Below are positions 52,027-61,491 of a stretch of 64,000 nt of DNA, piece after piece. Origin of the DNA: Sphingobium baderi (GTDB taxonomy: Bacteria; Pseudomonadota; Alphaproteobacteria; Sphingomonadales; Sphingomonadaceae). Each line of letters starts with the position of its first letter. Position 1 is the stretch's first letter. The stretch is from NCBI RefSeq assembly GCF_001456115.1, contig NZ_CP013264.1:62001-126000 (forward strand). Direction: 5' to 3'. The notes under the pieces are model-generated. The model searched no databases. It had not been told where the DNA came from and worked only from the letters and a program-made list of their open reading frames with translations. A program made the position numbers and the translations under genes.

Positions 52027-55000
52027 TGGCGGACGATACTCCCCTTCCCCCAGCCCGTCCGGGACGCCCGCTCTGGGCGAAGATCGCCATCGGCGCGGCG
52101 GGCCTGGGGGTGGCGCTGGCCATGCTGGTCGCCGGGCTGCTGCTGTTCCTCAATACCCAGCCGGGCAAGACATTCCTGATCCGCCAGATCGCCGCGCTCA
52201 AGATGGAATCCGGCATGGCGATCGAGGTCGGGCGGATCGATGGGTCGATCTACAGCGACATGGTGATCCATGACCTCGTCCTGCGCGATCCCAAGGGCGT
52301 GTTCGCCGTCAGTCCGCAAGTGCATGTGGTGTGGCGCCCGTTCCGCTACATCAACAACCATATTTCCGTGCAGTTGCTGGAAAGTCCGCTGGTGGTGCTG
52401 GCGCGCAGTCCGCAGTTCAACCAGACGCCGACCGATCCCAACGCGCCGATCCTGCCGGACCTCGACATCGACGTGGACCGGATGAAGCTGGCGCGGTTCA
52501 TCCTCGCCAAGCCCGTCATCGGGCAGAAGCGGGAAATCGCCATCGACGGCGTGACCCATATCGCCGATGGCCGCGCGCAGCTTTCCGCCAATGCCGTGGT
52601 GGACAGCGGCGACCGCCTGGCCGCGAGCCTGGACGCCGTGCCTTCGCAGAACCGCCTCGCCATGAAGGGGACGCTCACCGCACCCAAGGGCGGCGTGATC
52701 GCGGCGATGACGGGACTGACAGACGGCGTCACCGCAACGCTCGACGGCAAGGGCACATGGCAGGCATGGGACGGGCGACTGGTCGCGACATCGCCCAAAG
52801 GCGAGCTTGCGAATATCGCGCTGGCGGCGCGGGATGGGAATTTCACCGCCAAAGGCCCGCTGCGGCCCGGCCTCGTCTTTGCCGGGACGGTGGACCGGCT
52901 GACGACCCCCGCCCTCGACGTGGACCTGTTCGCGGGCCTCAACGAGCGGCGCGTGAACCTCAAAGGCACATTGCGCTCGCCTGCGCTGGCGGCGAACGCG
53001 CAGGGCCTCATCGACCTGGGCAAGAGCCGGTTCAGCGCGCTCAAGATCGACGCGACGCTGCTGACGCCCGGCGCGATCATGGAAAAGGTGAAGGGCCGGG
53101 ATGTGCGCGCCTCCGTCATTCTCGACGGGCCGATGGCGACGCCCTTTGTCGACTATGACATCACGGCCGCCATGCTCGCCTTCGATGCGACCGGCATCGA
53201 AGGCTTGAAGGCCAGCGGGCGGGCGGTGATCGACACGGATCGCATCCGCATCCCGGTGAGCGCCACGGCGCGGCGGGTGACGGGCCTTAACGCCGCCGCT
53301 GGGGGCCTGCTCGAAAATCTGCGCGTGAAGGGCGACTTCGCTTATGCAGGCGGAAAGCTCATCAGCGACAACCTCAAGATCAACAGCAACCGGATCGACG
53401 CGACGGCCATTGTCCTCGCCGACCTCGACAACGCCATCTATCGCGGCGCGCTCAAGGGGCGGGTCAATGATTACAAGGTCGACGGCGTCGGCATCGTGAA
53501 CCTGACCACGGACATGGAGCTGGTGCCGGGGCCGAAGGGCGGCTTTGGCCTGTCGGGCAAGTTCGGCGTGCGGACCGCGCGATGGGACAATGCGTCGGTG
53601 CGCGATTTCCTGGGCGGCAACGCAGTCGCGAGCGGGCGGATCGGCATGACGCCGGAGGGCAAGTTCACGCTGGCGGGCCTGAAAGGCGCCGCGCCCAATT
53701 TCCGAATTCTGTCCGGCTCCGGCAGCTATGACACGGATGGCGCGATAACCTTCGACGCGGCGGCGGCGTCGAAGCAATATGGGCCGCTGACGCTAGCCGT
53801 GCGCGGCACGATGGAGCGGCCGCAAGCGGTGCTGCGCGCGGCGCGACCCAATGTCGGCGTGCAGTTGCGCGACGTCGTGGCAAAGCTGAACGGCGAGGCG
53901 GCGGGATACCGGCTGGAGGCGACGGGCGGGTCGGACTATGGCCCCTTCTTCGCCAATTTGCTGATCCGCACGGCGCAGGGACCGCTCACCATCGACGTGA
54001 CCAGGGCGCGCTTTGCAGGCGTGGATATGGCTGGGACACTGCGCCAGACGCAGGCAGGGCCGTTCTCGGGCCAGCTTTCCCTGAACGGATCAGGCATCAA
54101 CGGCGCCGTTCGTCTGGCGGCGGTCGGCGAGGCGCAGGGCGTCGACGTGAACGCCACCGCCAGCAATGCGAAGCTGCCGGGCGAGGCCGATGTGGTGATC
54201 GGACGCGCGCTCGTCAGCGCCTCCATGGTGATGACGGACCACCCCCGCATCTTGGCCGATGTGCAAATGGCGAACGCAGCCTATGGCGACTATATCGTGC
54301 GGAAGGCACGAGCCAGGATCGACTATCAGGGCGGACGAGGCCGCGCGCAGCTTGTCGCCGACGGGTCGAGCGGCGTACCCTTCTCTGTCGCGGTCAACGC
54401 AGCGCTGCGGCCGATGCTCTATGCAGTGGCAGTGCAGGGCAAGGCGAGCAATGTCGATTTCCGGCTCGACAAACCCGCGATCATTCGTATCGAGCAAGGC
54501 GGATACCGGCTGGAACCGGCGACGCTGGTGCTGCCGCAGGGGAAAGTCGATCTGGCCGGCCGTTTCGGTGACCGCACGACGATGCAGGCGCGGTTCAAGG
54601 ACTTCGACCTCGCCATCGTCAACATGTTCAGCCCCGGCATCGGCATTGGCGGGCGGGCGACGGGGACGCTGGACTTCGCGCAGGAAGGAAACGCCTTCCC
54701 CATCGCGACGACGCGCCTCGCGATCAGCGACTTCCGCCGTTCCAGCCTGACCGCCGTGTCCGATCCGGTGGCGATGAATGTCGAAGGCAAGCTGACGGCG
54801 GCGGGCGGCGACCTGCGCGGCGTCATCCGCCGCGGCAATGCGTCGCTGGGCCGCTTCATCGCAACGCTGGCGCCGCCCGGACCGGGCGCAACCTGGTCCG
54901 AGCAACTGATGGCCGCGCCGCTGGACGGAGGCATCCGCTATGCCGGGCCTGCCGATGTGCTCTTCTCCTTCGCCGGGCTGGCCGATCAGCGGCTGACGGG

Positions 55001-56219
55001 ACCGATCGCGGTGGCGGCGGACTTTGGCGGCCGGGTGAACGATCCGCGCATCAACGGCCTCGTCCGCGCCAATGCGCTGACCTATGAAAATGAGACGTTC
55101 GGCACGCGGGTCACGCAAATGCGGCTGGACGGGCGCTTCACCAATGACCGGCTGGAGATCAGGGACTTTTCCGGCCGGGCGGGCGACGGTACCGTGCAGG
55201 CGAGCGGGACGGTGGGGCTGGCGGCGGACAGCGGCTTCCCGATGAACATCGCGGTGAAGATGGACCGCGCCCGCCTCGCCCGCAGCGAAGCCATCACCAG
55301 CGTCGTCAGCGGCACGCTCGCCATCACCAACAGCGCGGCCAATGGCGGGCTTATCAAGGGCGACCTGTCGCTGCCCGAAACCCGCTACCGCGTGGCGTGG
55401 CAGGGCGGCACCGACATCCGCCAACTGCAAGGCGTGCGGCGCAAGGGCGAGGGCACGGATATCCTGGACCAGCGCATCGCGGCGCGGCAGGCGGCGGCCA
55501 AGCCCGCCGACTGGAAGCTCGATATCCGGGTGCGGGCGGATAATGAAATCTATGTGACCGGCATGGGCCTCGATTCCGAATGGAAGACCAACATGCGCGT
55601 CACCGGCACCACCGCCAATCCGCGCGTGGTCGGCAAGATCGAGGTGATACGAGGCCGCTACAGCTTCTCGGGCCATCAGTTCGAACTGGAGCAGGGCGTC
55701 ATCAACTTTGACGGGGAGATGATGAACCCCACGCTGGCGATCCGGGCGGAAACGAAAATCGACGCGGTAACGGCCGGTATCGGGGTCACCGGAACGGCGC
55801 AACACCCGGATATCGCCTTCATCTCCAATCCAACCCTGCCGCAAGACGAGATATTGGCGCGCATCCTGTTCGGCAGCAATGTCGCGAACCTGTCGGCGAC
55901 GCAGGCGGTGCAACTGGCGGTGGCGCTCAATGGCCTGCGCGGCGGCGGCGGGGGACTCAATCCGATGGGCAAGCTGCAGGGCGCGTCCGGCCTCGACCGC
56001 ATCGGCATTGTCGGTGGGGACGAGGCGAGCGGACGCGGCACGTCGCTGGCGGTCGGGCAGCATATCTCCAACAATGTTTATGTGGAGGTGATTACCGACC
56101 CCAAGGGCTTCACGGCAACCCAACTCGAAATTGCACTGTCCAAGACGTTAAGCCTGCTGTCGAAAACCGGCACTAATACGGGGTCCTCTGCAAACCTGCG
56201 CTATTCGAAGGATTATTGA
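52026..56219 (+). CDS. tamB: TamB-like translocation/assembly module protein
   Basis: 1397 aa. It has one N-terminal membrane anchor (IAIGAAGLGVALAMLVAGLL) then a long periplasmic beta-groove of repeated AsmA/DUF490-type segments. The C-terminal TamB (DUF490) domain has RGRYSFSGHQFELEQGVINF and DEILARILFGSNVANLSATQ. With TamA it links inner and outer membranes; TamB-type proteins move phospholipids to the outer membrane and help fold some outer-membrane proteins. It is full length. Confidence 0.95.
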   Translation: MADDTPLPPARPGRPLWAKIAIGAAGLGVALAMLVAGLLLFLNTQPGKTFLIRQIAALKMESGMAIEVGRIDGSIYSDMVIHDLVLRDPKGVFAVSPQVHVVWRPFRYINNHISVQLLESPLVVLARSPQFNQTPTDPNAPILPDLDIDVDRMKLARFILAKPVIGQKREIAIDGVTHIADGRAQLSANAVVDSGDRLAASLDAVPSQNRLAMKGTLTAPKGGVIAAMTGLTDGVTATLDGKGTWQAWDGRLVATSPKGELANIALAARDGNFTAKGPLRPGLVFAGTVDRLTTPALDVDLFAGLNERRVNLKGTLRSPALAANAQGLIDLGKSRFSALKIDATLLTPGAIMEKVKGRDVRASVILDGPMATPFVDYDITAAMLAFDATGIEGLKASGRAVIDTDRIRIPVSATARRVTGLNAAAGGLLENLRVKGDFAYAGGKLISDNLKINSNRIDATAIVLADLDNAIYRGALKGRVNDYKVDGVGIVNLTTDMELVPGPKGGFGLSGKFGVRTARWDNASVRDFLGGNAVASGRIGMTPEGKFTLAGLKGAAPNFRILSGSGSYDTDGAITFDAAAASKQYGPLTLAVRGTMERPQAVLRAARPNVGVQLRDVVAKLNGEAAGYRLEATGGSDYGPFFANLLIRTAQGPLTIDVTRARFAGVDMAGTLRQTQAGPFSGQLSLNGSGINGAVRLAAVGEAQGVDVNATASNAKLPGEADVVIGRALVSASMVMTDHPRILADVQMANAAYGDYIVRKARARIDYQGGRGRAQLVADGSSGVPFSVAVNAALRPMLYAVAVQGKASNVDFRLDKPAIIRIEQGGYRLEPATLVLPQGKVDLAGRFGDRTTMQARFKDFDLAIVNMFSPGIGIGGRATGTLDFAQEGNAFPIATTRLAISDFRRSSLTAVSDPVAMNVEGKLTAAGGDLRGVIRRGNASLGRFIATLAPPGPGATWSEQLMAAPLDGGIRYAGPADVLFSFAGLADQRLTGPIAVAADFGGRVNDPRINGLVRANALTYENETFGTRVTQMRLDGRFTNDRLEIRDFSGRAGDGTVQASGTVGLAADSGFPMNIAVKMDRARLARSEAITSVVSGTLAITNSAANGGLIKGDLSLPETRYRVAWQGGTDIRQLQGVRRKGEGTDILDQRIAARQAAAKPADWKLDIRVRADNEIYVTGMGLDSEWKTNMRVTGTTANPRVVGKIEVIRGRYSFSGHQFELEQGVINFDGEMMNPTLAIRAETKIDAVTAGIGVTGTAQHPDIAFISNPTLPQDEILARILFGSNVANLSATQAVQLAVALNGLRGGGGGLNPMGKLQGASGLDRIGIVGGDEASGRGTSLAVGQHISNNVYVEVITDPKGFTATQLEIALSKTLSLLSKTGTNTGSSANLRYSKDY

Positions 56220-56364
56220 GGACGACGGAGGGCTGTCGTGGATGGGATTTACGGCTCCCACGGCAGCCAAGGTCCCACCTGCCTTCGACACGTCCGCTCC
56301 TAAATGGCTGTCCGGTCGGGACGGCCATTGAGGCTTGCGGGCTGGACTGCTAAGCGCGGCCATC
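56220..56364. other. 145-base gap between tamB and the ABC exporter
   Basis: No gene is supported. A TTG at 56335 is in frame with the ABC gene but the ATG 56365 is preferred. No strong terminator was seen. Confidence 0.3.
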
Positions 56365-58152
56365 ATGGATGATATGACACAGTCATCGCCCCGCGCCGCC
56401 GAGCGTCCGTCCCTCGGCAGCCTCGGGATGGTGTGGGGTTTCGCGCGGCGTTATCCCTCCCGTATCGGCGGAGCGCTCATAGCCTTGCTGGTATCTTCCG
56501 CCGCCACGCTTGCCATTCCGGCCGGTTTCCGGCTGGTCATCGACCGGGGCTTCATTGGCGGCGGCGATATTGGCCGCTGGTTCGAATATCTGTTCCTGAT
56601 CGTCACCATTCTGGCCATCGCCACTGCACTGCGTTTTTATTTCGTGGCATGGCTGGGCGAACGGGTGGTCGCCGACATACGATCCGCCACGCAGGCCAAT
56701 CTGCTGCGGCAAGCCCCCCGTTTCTTCGAGGAAAACCGTCCTTCCGAAATAGCATCACGCATGACGTCCGACACGGCCATCATCGACCAGGTCGTCGGCT
56801 CCACCGTATCGGTGGCACTCCGCAATATCGTCACGGGGATTGGCGGATTGGTCTATCTGTTCGCCCTGGCTCCCAAGCTGGCCGCTTTGCTCCTTCTGGG
56901 CATTCCAGCGATCGTGCTGGCCATGGTGAGCCTTGGCCGCCGCGTCCGTAAACTGTCCCGCACCAGTCAGGACAGGTTGGCCGATGTTGGCAGCGTGACA
57001 TCCGAAGTGCTGGGCGCAATGAAAGTTGTTCAGGCCTTCGGACAGGAAAAGCGTGAAGCGGCGCGATTCGACAGCACGGTCGAGGCAGGTTTCGATACCG
57101 CGCGTCGCCGGATTTTGCTGCGCGCTGCTATGACCGCAGTGGTGATCGCCTTGGTTTTCGGATCGATCACCGCCGTGATGTGGCAGGGCGCAGTCGATGT
57201 GTCCGCAGGACGGCTTTCGGGCGGAAGCATCGCCGCTTTCGTGCTGACCGGCGGCCTGGTTGCCGGGGCTTTTGGCGCCCTGTCGGAAACGTGGGGAGAT
57301 CTTCTGCGCGGCGCCGGCGCGGCCAGCCGTTTACATGAATTGATGGCCGCTGAACCTCAGATCCTCCCTCCAGCGCAGCCCAAAGCACTTCCGTACCTTC
57401 CTGACGGTGCCCGACTGGAGTTCGACAAGGTTCATTTCCATTATCCCACCCGCCCGGACCAAGCAGCGCTCAAGGGTGTGTCACTGGATATCGCGCCTGG
57501 ACAGACCATGGCGATTGTCGGCCCTTCGGGTGCAGGCAAGTCGACCCTGATCCAGTTAGCCCTGCGCTTTTATGATCCGGATGCGGGCGAAATACGCCTG
57601 AACGGTATTCCCCTGACACAGGCAGATCCGGCTACCCTGCGTTCTATGATCGCTCTGGTTCCGCAGGAAAGCATCATCTTTGCAGGATCAGCGCGTGACA
57701 ATCTGCGATACGGCCGATGGGACGCTTCGGATGAAGAGATCTGGGTTGCCGCACGGGCCGCCAATGCCGAAGCTTTTCTGCGAGCCTTGCCCGATGGGCT
57801 GGACAGCCATCTGGGCGAAGGTGGCTCGCGTCTGTCGGGCGGTCAGCGTCAGCGCATTTCGATTGCCCGCGCCTTGCTACGCGATGCGCCCATATTGCTG
57901 CTGGATGAAGCCACTTCCGCTCTGGATGCCGAATCGGAAGAGCTGGTCAAGGACGCGCTTGAGCGGCTGATGCGGAACCGAACGACGATCGTCATCGCCC
58001 ACCGCCTGGCAACCGTTCGCGCGGCCGACCATATTGTCGTGCTGGATGAAGGCCAGGTGGTTGAACAGGGCGATCACGCCACGTTGGTGGCTGAAGGCGG
58101 CCTTTATGCCCGATTGGCGCGGTTGCAGTTCCAAGACGGCGTGCCCGCCTGA
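56365..58152 (+). CDS. ABC transporter, MsbA-like fused permease/ATPase
   Basis: A 595-aa half-transporter. Six membrane helices occupy about residues 30-320. The ATPase follows, with Walker A GPSGAGKSTLIQL, signature LSGGQRQRISIARALL, Walker B ILLLDEATSALD and H-loop VIAHRL. It is of the ABCB type that exports lipids, lipid A precursors or drugs as a homodimer. The substrate is unknown; a true msbA would be expected elsewhere. Confidence 0.92.
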   Translation: MDDMTQSSPRAAERPSLGSLGMVWGFARRYPSRIGGALIALLVSSAATLAIPAGFRLVIDRGFIGGGDIGRWFEYLFLIVTILAIATALRFYFVAWLGERVVADIRSATQANLLRQAPRFFEENRPSEIASRMTSDTAIIDQVVGSTVSVALRNIVTGIGGLVYLFALAPKLAALLLLGIPAIVLAMVSLGRRVRKLSRTSQDRLADVGSVTSEVLGAMKVVQAFGQEKREAARFDSTVEAGFDTARRRILLRAAMTAVVIALVFGSITAVMWQGAVDVSAGRLSGGSIAAFVLTGGLVAGAFGALSETWGDLLRGAGAASRLHELMAAEPQILPPAQPKALPYLPDGARLEFDKVHFHYPTRPDQAALKGVSLDIAPGQTMAIVGPSGAGKSTLIQLALRFYDPDAGEIRLNGIPLTQADPATLRSMIALVPQESIIFAGSARDNLRYGRWDASDEEIWVAARAANAEAFLRALPDGLDSHLGEGGSRLSGGQRQRISIARALLRDAPILLLDEATSALDAESEELVKDALERLMRNRTTIVIAHRLATVRAADHIVVLDEGQVVEQGDHATLVAEGGLYARLARLQFQDGVPA

Positions 58153-58190
58153 ACATTCCGGCGCATTGCGCCGACCCAAAAATAATTCGC

Positions 58191-58538
58191 TCAATTCAGG
58201 AGATCTTGACGCGCCAGTCCGATGACATGATCGAAAATTGCGGGGTGTAGGGGTCTGTCGAAAGCACATCCCGATTCATGCGCCCGCGTCCACAGCACGA
58301 TAGCCCGGCGCCCTTCGAAACCTGGTAAAGCGATCCACAATTCCTTGCCAGGGGTCAGCTTCGCGAAACTTTGAAGGCGAAAGCCCGCGAGAGACAGATT
58401 TGTGATCCGGCTTGTGAACCAATTTTCGCCTGGCCGCCGAATCCTGACATCGATCGACACGGACCGCCGTTCCGCCCCCCGTCCTCTCCGATCCGGCCCT
58501 GGCTGCCGTTCGGCATCGATGGTCCGATGTCGCGTCAT
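58191..58538 (-). CDS. PilZ domain protein
   Basis: 115 aa. A basic N-terminus with RRGRGAERRSVSIDV carries the Arg motif of PilZ. The second motif is NLSLAGFRL, followed by the barrel strands ELWIALPGFEGRRAIVLW and ESGCAFDRPL. It is a likely c-di-GMP receptor, paralogous in fold to the protein at 12866. It is followed on the same strand by no close gene. Confidence 0.82.
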   Translation of the reverse strand: MTRHRTIDAERQPGPDRRGRGAERRSVSIDVRIRRPGENWFTSRITNLSLAGFRLQSFAKLTPGKELWIALPGFEGRRAIVLWTRAHESGCAFDRPLHPAIFDHVIGLARQDLLN

Positions 58539-58706
58539 GTCACATTTTTACATGGGCCTTCATCGTAACAAAAAAGTTAACGAGCAGCCCCCAGCGTATA
58601 TGCATGACAAAAAAAGGGCCGCCGAAGCGGCCCTTTGGGCAGGTAGAAACTTCTCTTCCAACACGCCAGAAAGCAGGATTATCCTCTCCCCAGCGCGGCG
58701 GCGGTA
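58539..58706. other. Gap between PilZ gene and exbD, carrying the tonB operon terminator
   Basis: The only strong signal is the terminator at 58607-58636. The remainder, including a short A-rich patch near 58570, shows no gene. Confidence 0.5.
58607..58636 (-). terminator. Rho-independent terminator of the tonB-exbB-exbD-exbD operon
   Basis: A perfect 10-bp stem (AAAGGGCCGC at 58613-58622 with GCGGCCCTTT at 58627-58636) and a 4-base loop are followed by TTTTTTTGTC on the minus strand. It lies 71 bases after the last exbD stop. Confidence 0.92.
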
Positions 58707-59129
58707 TCAGAAGTTCCCATATTGCTCATTGCCAACGAAGCCCAGCTTCGTGACGCCAGCGCGTTTAATTTCCGCCAACACCTGATCGACCACAACATAG
58801 CGGGTCTGGGCATTGGGCTGGAACTGCAGTTCCGGCTCAACTGGCAGACGCAGCGATTGCTGCAGATACTGACGCAGGGTCAGCAGGTCGATCGAGGAAC
58901 CGTTCCAAGTGATGACACCGCTGGGATCGATTGCGACCTTGTTCTTGACGGGATCGATCACGCTGTCCGTCGGCGGCGCATTCTGCGGCAGGTCGATCTT
59001 GACCGCGTGGGTCTGGATCGGGATCGTGATGATGAACATGATGAGGAGAACGAGCATGACGTCGATAAGCGGCGTCGTGTTCATTTCCATCATTGGTTCG
59101 CCGTCATCTTTTCCGGCACTCATAGCCAT
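58707..59129 (-). CDS. exbD: ExbD/TolR family protein, second copy
   Basis: A 140-aa ExbD-type proton-channel partner. One membrane helix (PLIDVMLVLLIMFIITIPIQ) contains the essential Asp, after a short cytoplasmic stretch with MEMNTTPLID. The periplasmic domain follows. It works with ExbB to energise TonB. It is the last gene of the operon and about 30% shorter in its periplasmic part than the other ExbD at 59151. It may form mixed complexes or serve a second system (inference). Confidence 0.92.
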   Translation of the reverse strand: MAMSAGKDDGEPMMEMNTTPLIDVMLVLLIMFIITIPIQTHAVKIDLPQNAPPTDSVIDPVKNKVAIDPSGVITWNGSSIDLLTLRQYLQQSLRLPVEPELQFQPNAQTRYVVVDQVLAEIKRAGVTKLGFVGNEQYGNF

Positions 59130-59150
59130 GGGGCGATACTCCTAGAACTT

Positions 59151-59639
59151 TTACAGCCGCTGCGTGGTGGTGCCCGGTTCAGGTTCGGAGATGAAGCCGA
59201 CCTTCGGGAAACCAGCGCGCTGCATCGTGTAGATGGTGCCGCCGATGCACCGATATGGGGTATTGATATCGCCGCGGATGTGCACTTCAGGCAAATCCTC
59301 CGGCGTCAGATTTTCGACGCCACCCGCTTTCTTGATATCCGCTTCCAGCTTCGCCACCGCACGATTAAGCAGCTCATCGGACGAAACCCGGGTCAGGTTC
59401 CAATACACCGCGCAGCTACCGTCCGAACCAGTCGTGACCGACAGGGAAACATTTTCCGGCTTCGTCGTCGTCGGCTCGAACGCCACCTTGGGGAGCTGCA
59501 GCTGAACCGTCTGGACGACGACCGGGACCGCGATGAGGAAGATGATGAGCAACACCAGCATGACGTCGACGAGCGGCGTCGTGTTGATGTCGGACATCGG
59601 GGCGTCATCACCGCCGTCGGAGCCAACACTCATTGCCAT
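59151..59639 (-). CDS. exbD: ExbD/TolR family protein, first copy
   Basis: 162 aa. The helix PLVDVMLVLLIIFLIAVPVV with the conserved Asp follows SDINTTPLVD. The periplasmic part has an insert with two Cys (DGSCAVYWN and PYRCIGGT), which could form a disulfide and is absent from the other ExbD. Start 59639 has AGGA upstream; the frame is open further. It is cotranscribed with exbB. Confidence 0.92.
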   Translation of the reverse strand: MAMSVGSDGGDDAPMSDINTTPLVDVMLVLLIIFLIAVPVVVQTVQLQLPKVAFEPTTTKPENVSLSVTTGSDGSCAVYWNLTRVSSDELLNRAVAKLEADIKKAGGVENLTPEDLPEVHIRGDINTPYRCIGGTIYTMQRAGFPKVGFISEPEPGTTTQRL

Positions 59640-59752
59640 TGATAATATCCTAACATACGTCTCTATGGCGCCCCGCCAAGCGAGGCCCATGGCCGGTTGG
59701 GAACCAGGCGATCGCAGCCGCCCGCCGGTTCCCGAACCGGCTTTTCAAGCGA

Positions 59753-60511
59753 TCAGGCCTTGTTCGGCGCAGCGGCCGGCTTGGCAGCCGAAGCAGCCGG
59801 AGCGGCAGCCACGGACGGACGAACCGCACCGTTCGAAACCAGATAAGCCAGCAGATCAACGGTGAAGCTGTTGAGCTGTTCCGCGATCGACTTGTTGCGG
59901 CGCTGCAGGAAGTTATAGGCAAGCACCGCAGGAACGGCCACGGCCAGACCCAAGGCGGTCATGATGAGCGCTTCACCGACCGGGCCTGCAACAGCGTCAA
60001 TCGATGCCTGACCAGCCGCGCCGATCTTGATGAGCGCGCGATAGATGCCGATAACCGTACCGAACAGACCGATGAACGGCGAGGTCGCGCCAACGGTCGC
60101 GAGGAAGGCAAGGCCGCCACCCAGGCTGGAGTTGATCTGCGCTTCCGAACGCGCAAGCGAGCCGTGCAGCCAATCATGCGCTTCGACCGGATCGGTCAGC
60201 TTGGTGTGTTCTTCCTGAGCCTTGATGCCGTCATCGACGATCTGCTTGTAGGCCGAATTCTTTTCAAGCTTCGCCGCGCCTTCCTTCAGGCTGGGCGCAC
60301 GCCAGAAGCTCGCGCGGACCTTCTTGCCCTGGTTGATGACCTTCTGCTGCTCGATCAGCTTGGTGAACAGGATGTAGAAAGTGCCGACCGACATGGCGCA
60401 AAGGATGATGAAGACGGTCCAGGCAATGACGCCGCCCTGCTCGAGGGCTTCCATCAGACCGTAGGGATTGGCCGCCTTTGGGGCAGCGGCCGCTGCGATA
60501 GACATCAACAT
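59753..60511 (-). CDS. exbB: ExbB/TolQ/MotA family proton channel
   Basis: 252 aa with three helices: GVIAWTVFIILCAMSVGTFY, LAFLATVGATSPFIGLFGTV and LIMTALGLAVAVPAVLAYNF. The latter two line the proton channel. A conserved Ala/Pro-rich tail follows. It forms the pentameric channel around ExbD and passes energy to TonB. Start 60511 has GAGGGAAG 8 bases upstream; TTG 60517 is possible. Confidence 0.95.
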   Translation of the reverse strand: MLMSIAAAAAPKAANPYGLMEALEQGGVIAWTVFIILCAMSVGTFYILFTKLIEQQKVINQGKKVRASFWRAPSLKEGAAKLEKNSAYKQIVDDGIKAQEEHTKLTDPVEAHDWLHGSLARSEAQINSSLGGGLAFLATVGATSPFIGLFGTVIGIYRALIKIGAAGQASIDAVAGPVGEALIMTALGLAVAVPAVLAYNFLQRRNKSIAEQLNSFTVDLLAYLVSNGAVRPSVAAAPAASAAKPAAAPNKA

Positions 60512-60585
60512 GTTCAAGACTTCCCTCTCAAATAGATCGTAAGAAAGGGAAGGCGGCGTGGGTCGCCAGCCTTCCCGTCACTGAA

Positions 60586-61239
60586 TTACTCCGGCAGTCG
60601 CCAAGTGATGCGGCCATTATATGTATCCGCCATCTCCTGGCCGTCCGAACCCTTGGCGGGCTTGAACCTGGCGCGTTTCGGCAGCAGGCGGCATGTCGCC
60701 TCGTCGAGATCGGAATGGCCGGTCGAAGAGGTGATGGTGCAGCTGGTCACGCGACCATCCGGTCCGATTTCCAGTCTGAAGCCAGCGGTACCCGAACGTT
60801 CTTCACGCTGGGCGCGGCTTGGATAGTCGGCATCGCTGAGCCAGCTACCAGGCGCCGAGCGCGGCGTTGCACGGCTTGCCGCGACCGGGGGCGGAGGCGG
60901 CGGCGGCGGTGGGGCCGCTACCGGAACCGGATTGAAAACCGGCGGAGGTGTACGCACGGTCTGGATCGGCGGCGCAGGGGCCGGCGTCTGCACGATCGGC
61001 GGAGGAGCAACGACCGGCGGCGGCTCGACCGGCTGGTCTGGCGGCGGCGGCGGCGGCTCCTCATCAGGCGGCGGCGGCTCCTCTTTCACGTCGATCACAT
61101 TCAGCTGTTCCGCCGCCTTTTTGACATATTTCATGCCAAGACCGGTGACGAAGGCATAGCCGAGAACAGCGTGAATCAGGGCGACGATAATGATCGAGAT
61201 CGTGCGACTCGATCCTTGCGAGTGGTCAGCATAGGCCAT
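60586..61239 (-). CDS. tonB: TonB energy transducer
   Basis: 217 aa. It has an N-terminal anchor (TISIIIVALIHAVLGYAFVT, with the SHxxxH-like His region reduced to a single His), a Pro-rich spacer (about residues 50-120) and a C-terminal TonB domain with GFRLEIGPDGRVTSCTITSS and CRLLPKRARFKPAK. It delivers energy to outer-membrane receptors for iron complexes and other large solutes. It is the first gene of the operon. Confidence 0.94.
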   Translation of the reverse strand: MAYADHSQGSSRTISIIIVALIHAVLGYAFVTGLGMKYVKKAAEQLNVIDVKEEPPPPDEEPPPPPPDQPVEPPPVVAPPPIVQTPAPAPPIQTVRTPPPVFNPVPVAAPPPPPPPPPVAASRATPRSAPGSWLSDADYPSRAQREERSGTAGFRLEIGPDGRVTSCTITSSTGHSDLDEATCRLLPKRARFKPAKGSDGQEMADTYNGRITWRLPE

Positions 61240-61388
61240 TCGGCAACGACACTCCTTAACTCAGCTTACTAGTTGTTATGCACAAATGAGCCAAAAACGA
61301 CCCAAGACGGCCGGGCTCTCCCGGACATCCTTGGCCTATATCCTTCCCATTTGCTACCCTTCAAATTCCTATCGCGGCATCTTCCGCC

Positions 61389-61421
61389 ACGCAAACGCTT
61401 TATCGCTTCACCCGTTTGCGT
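61389..61421. promoter_or_regulatory. Perfect 9-bp inverted repeat in the tonB upstream gap
   Basis: ACGCAAACG (61389-61397) and CGTTTGCGT (61413-61421) are separated by 15 bases, within the 252-base gap between tonB and the gene at 61492. A second, weaker pair GCTTGCA/TGCAAGC spans 61455-61489. There is no U-run, so an operator is more likely than a terminator. Confidence 0.45.
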
Positions 61422-61491
61422 TTACAAACAATCTTAGCATCTCGCCATGGAATGGCTTGCATGTGACATTGATGCAACGGATTGCAAGCAT

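Noticed and set aside
54090..56123. Leftward open frame of 677 codons
   Set aside because: Antisense shadow of tamB; Arg/His-rich, no start signal, no family features.
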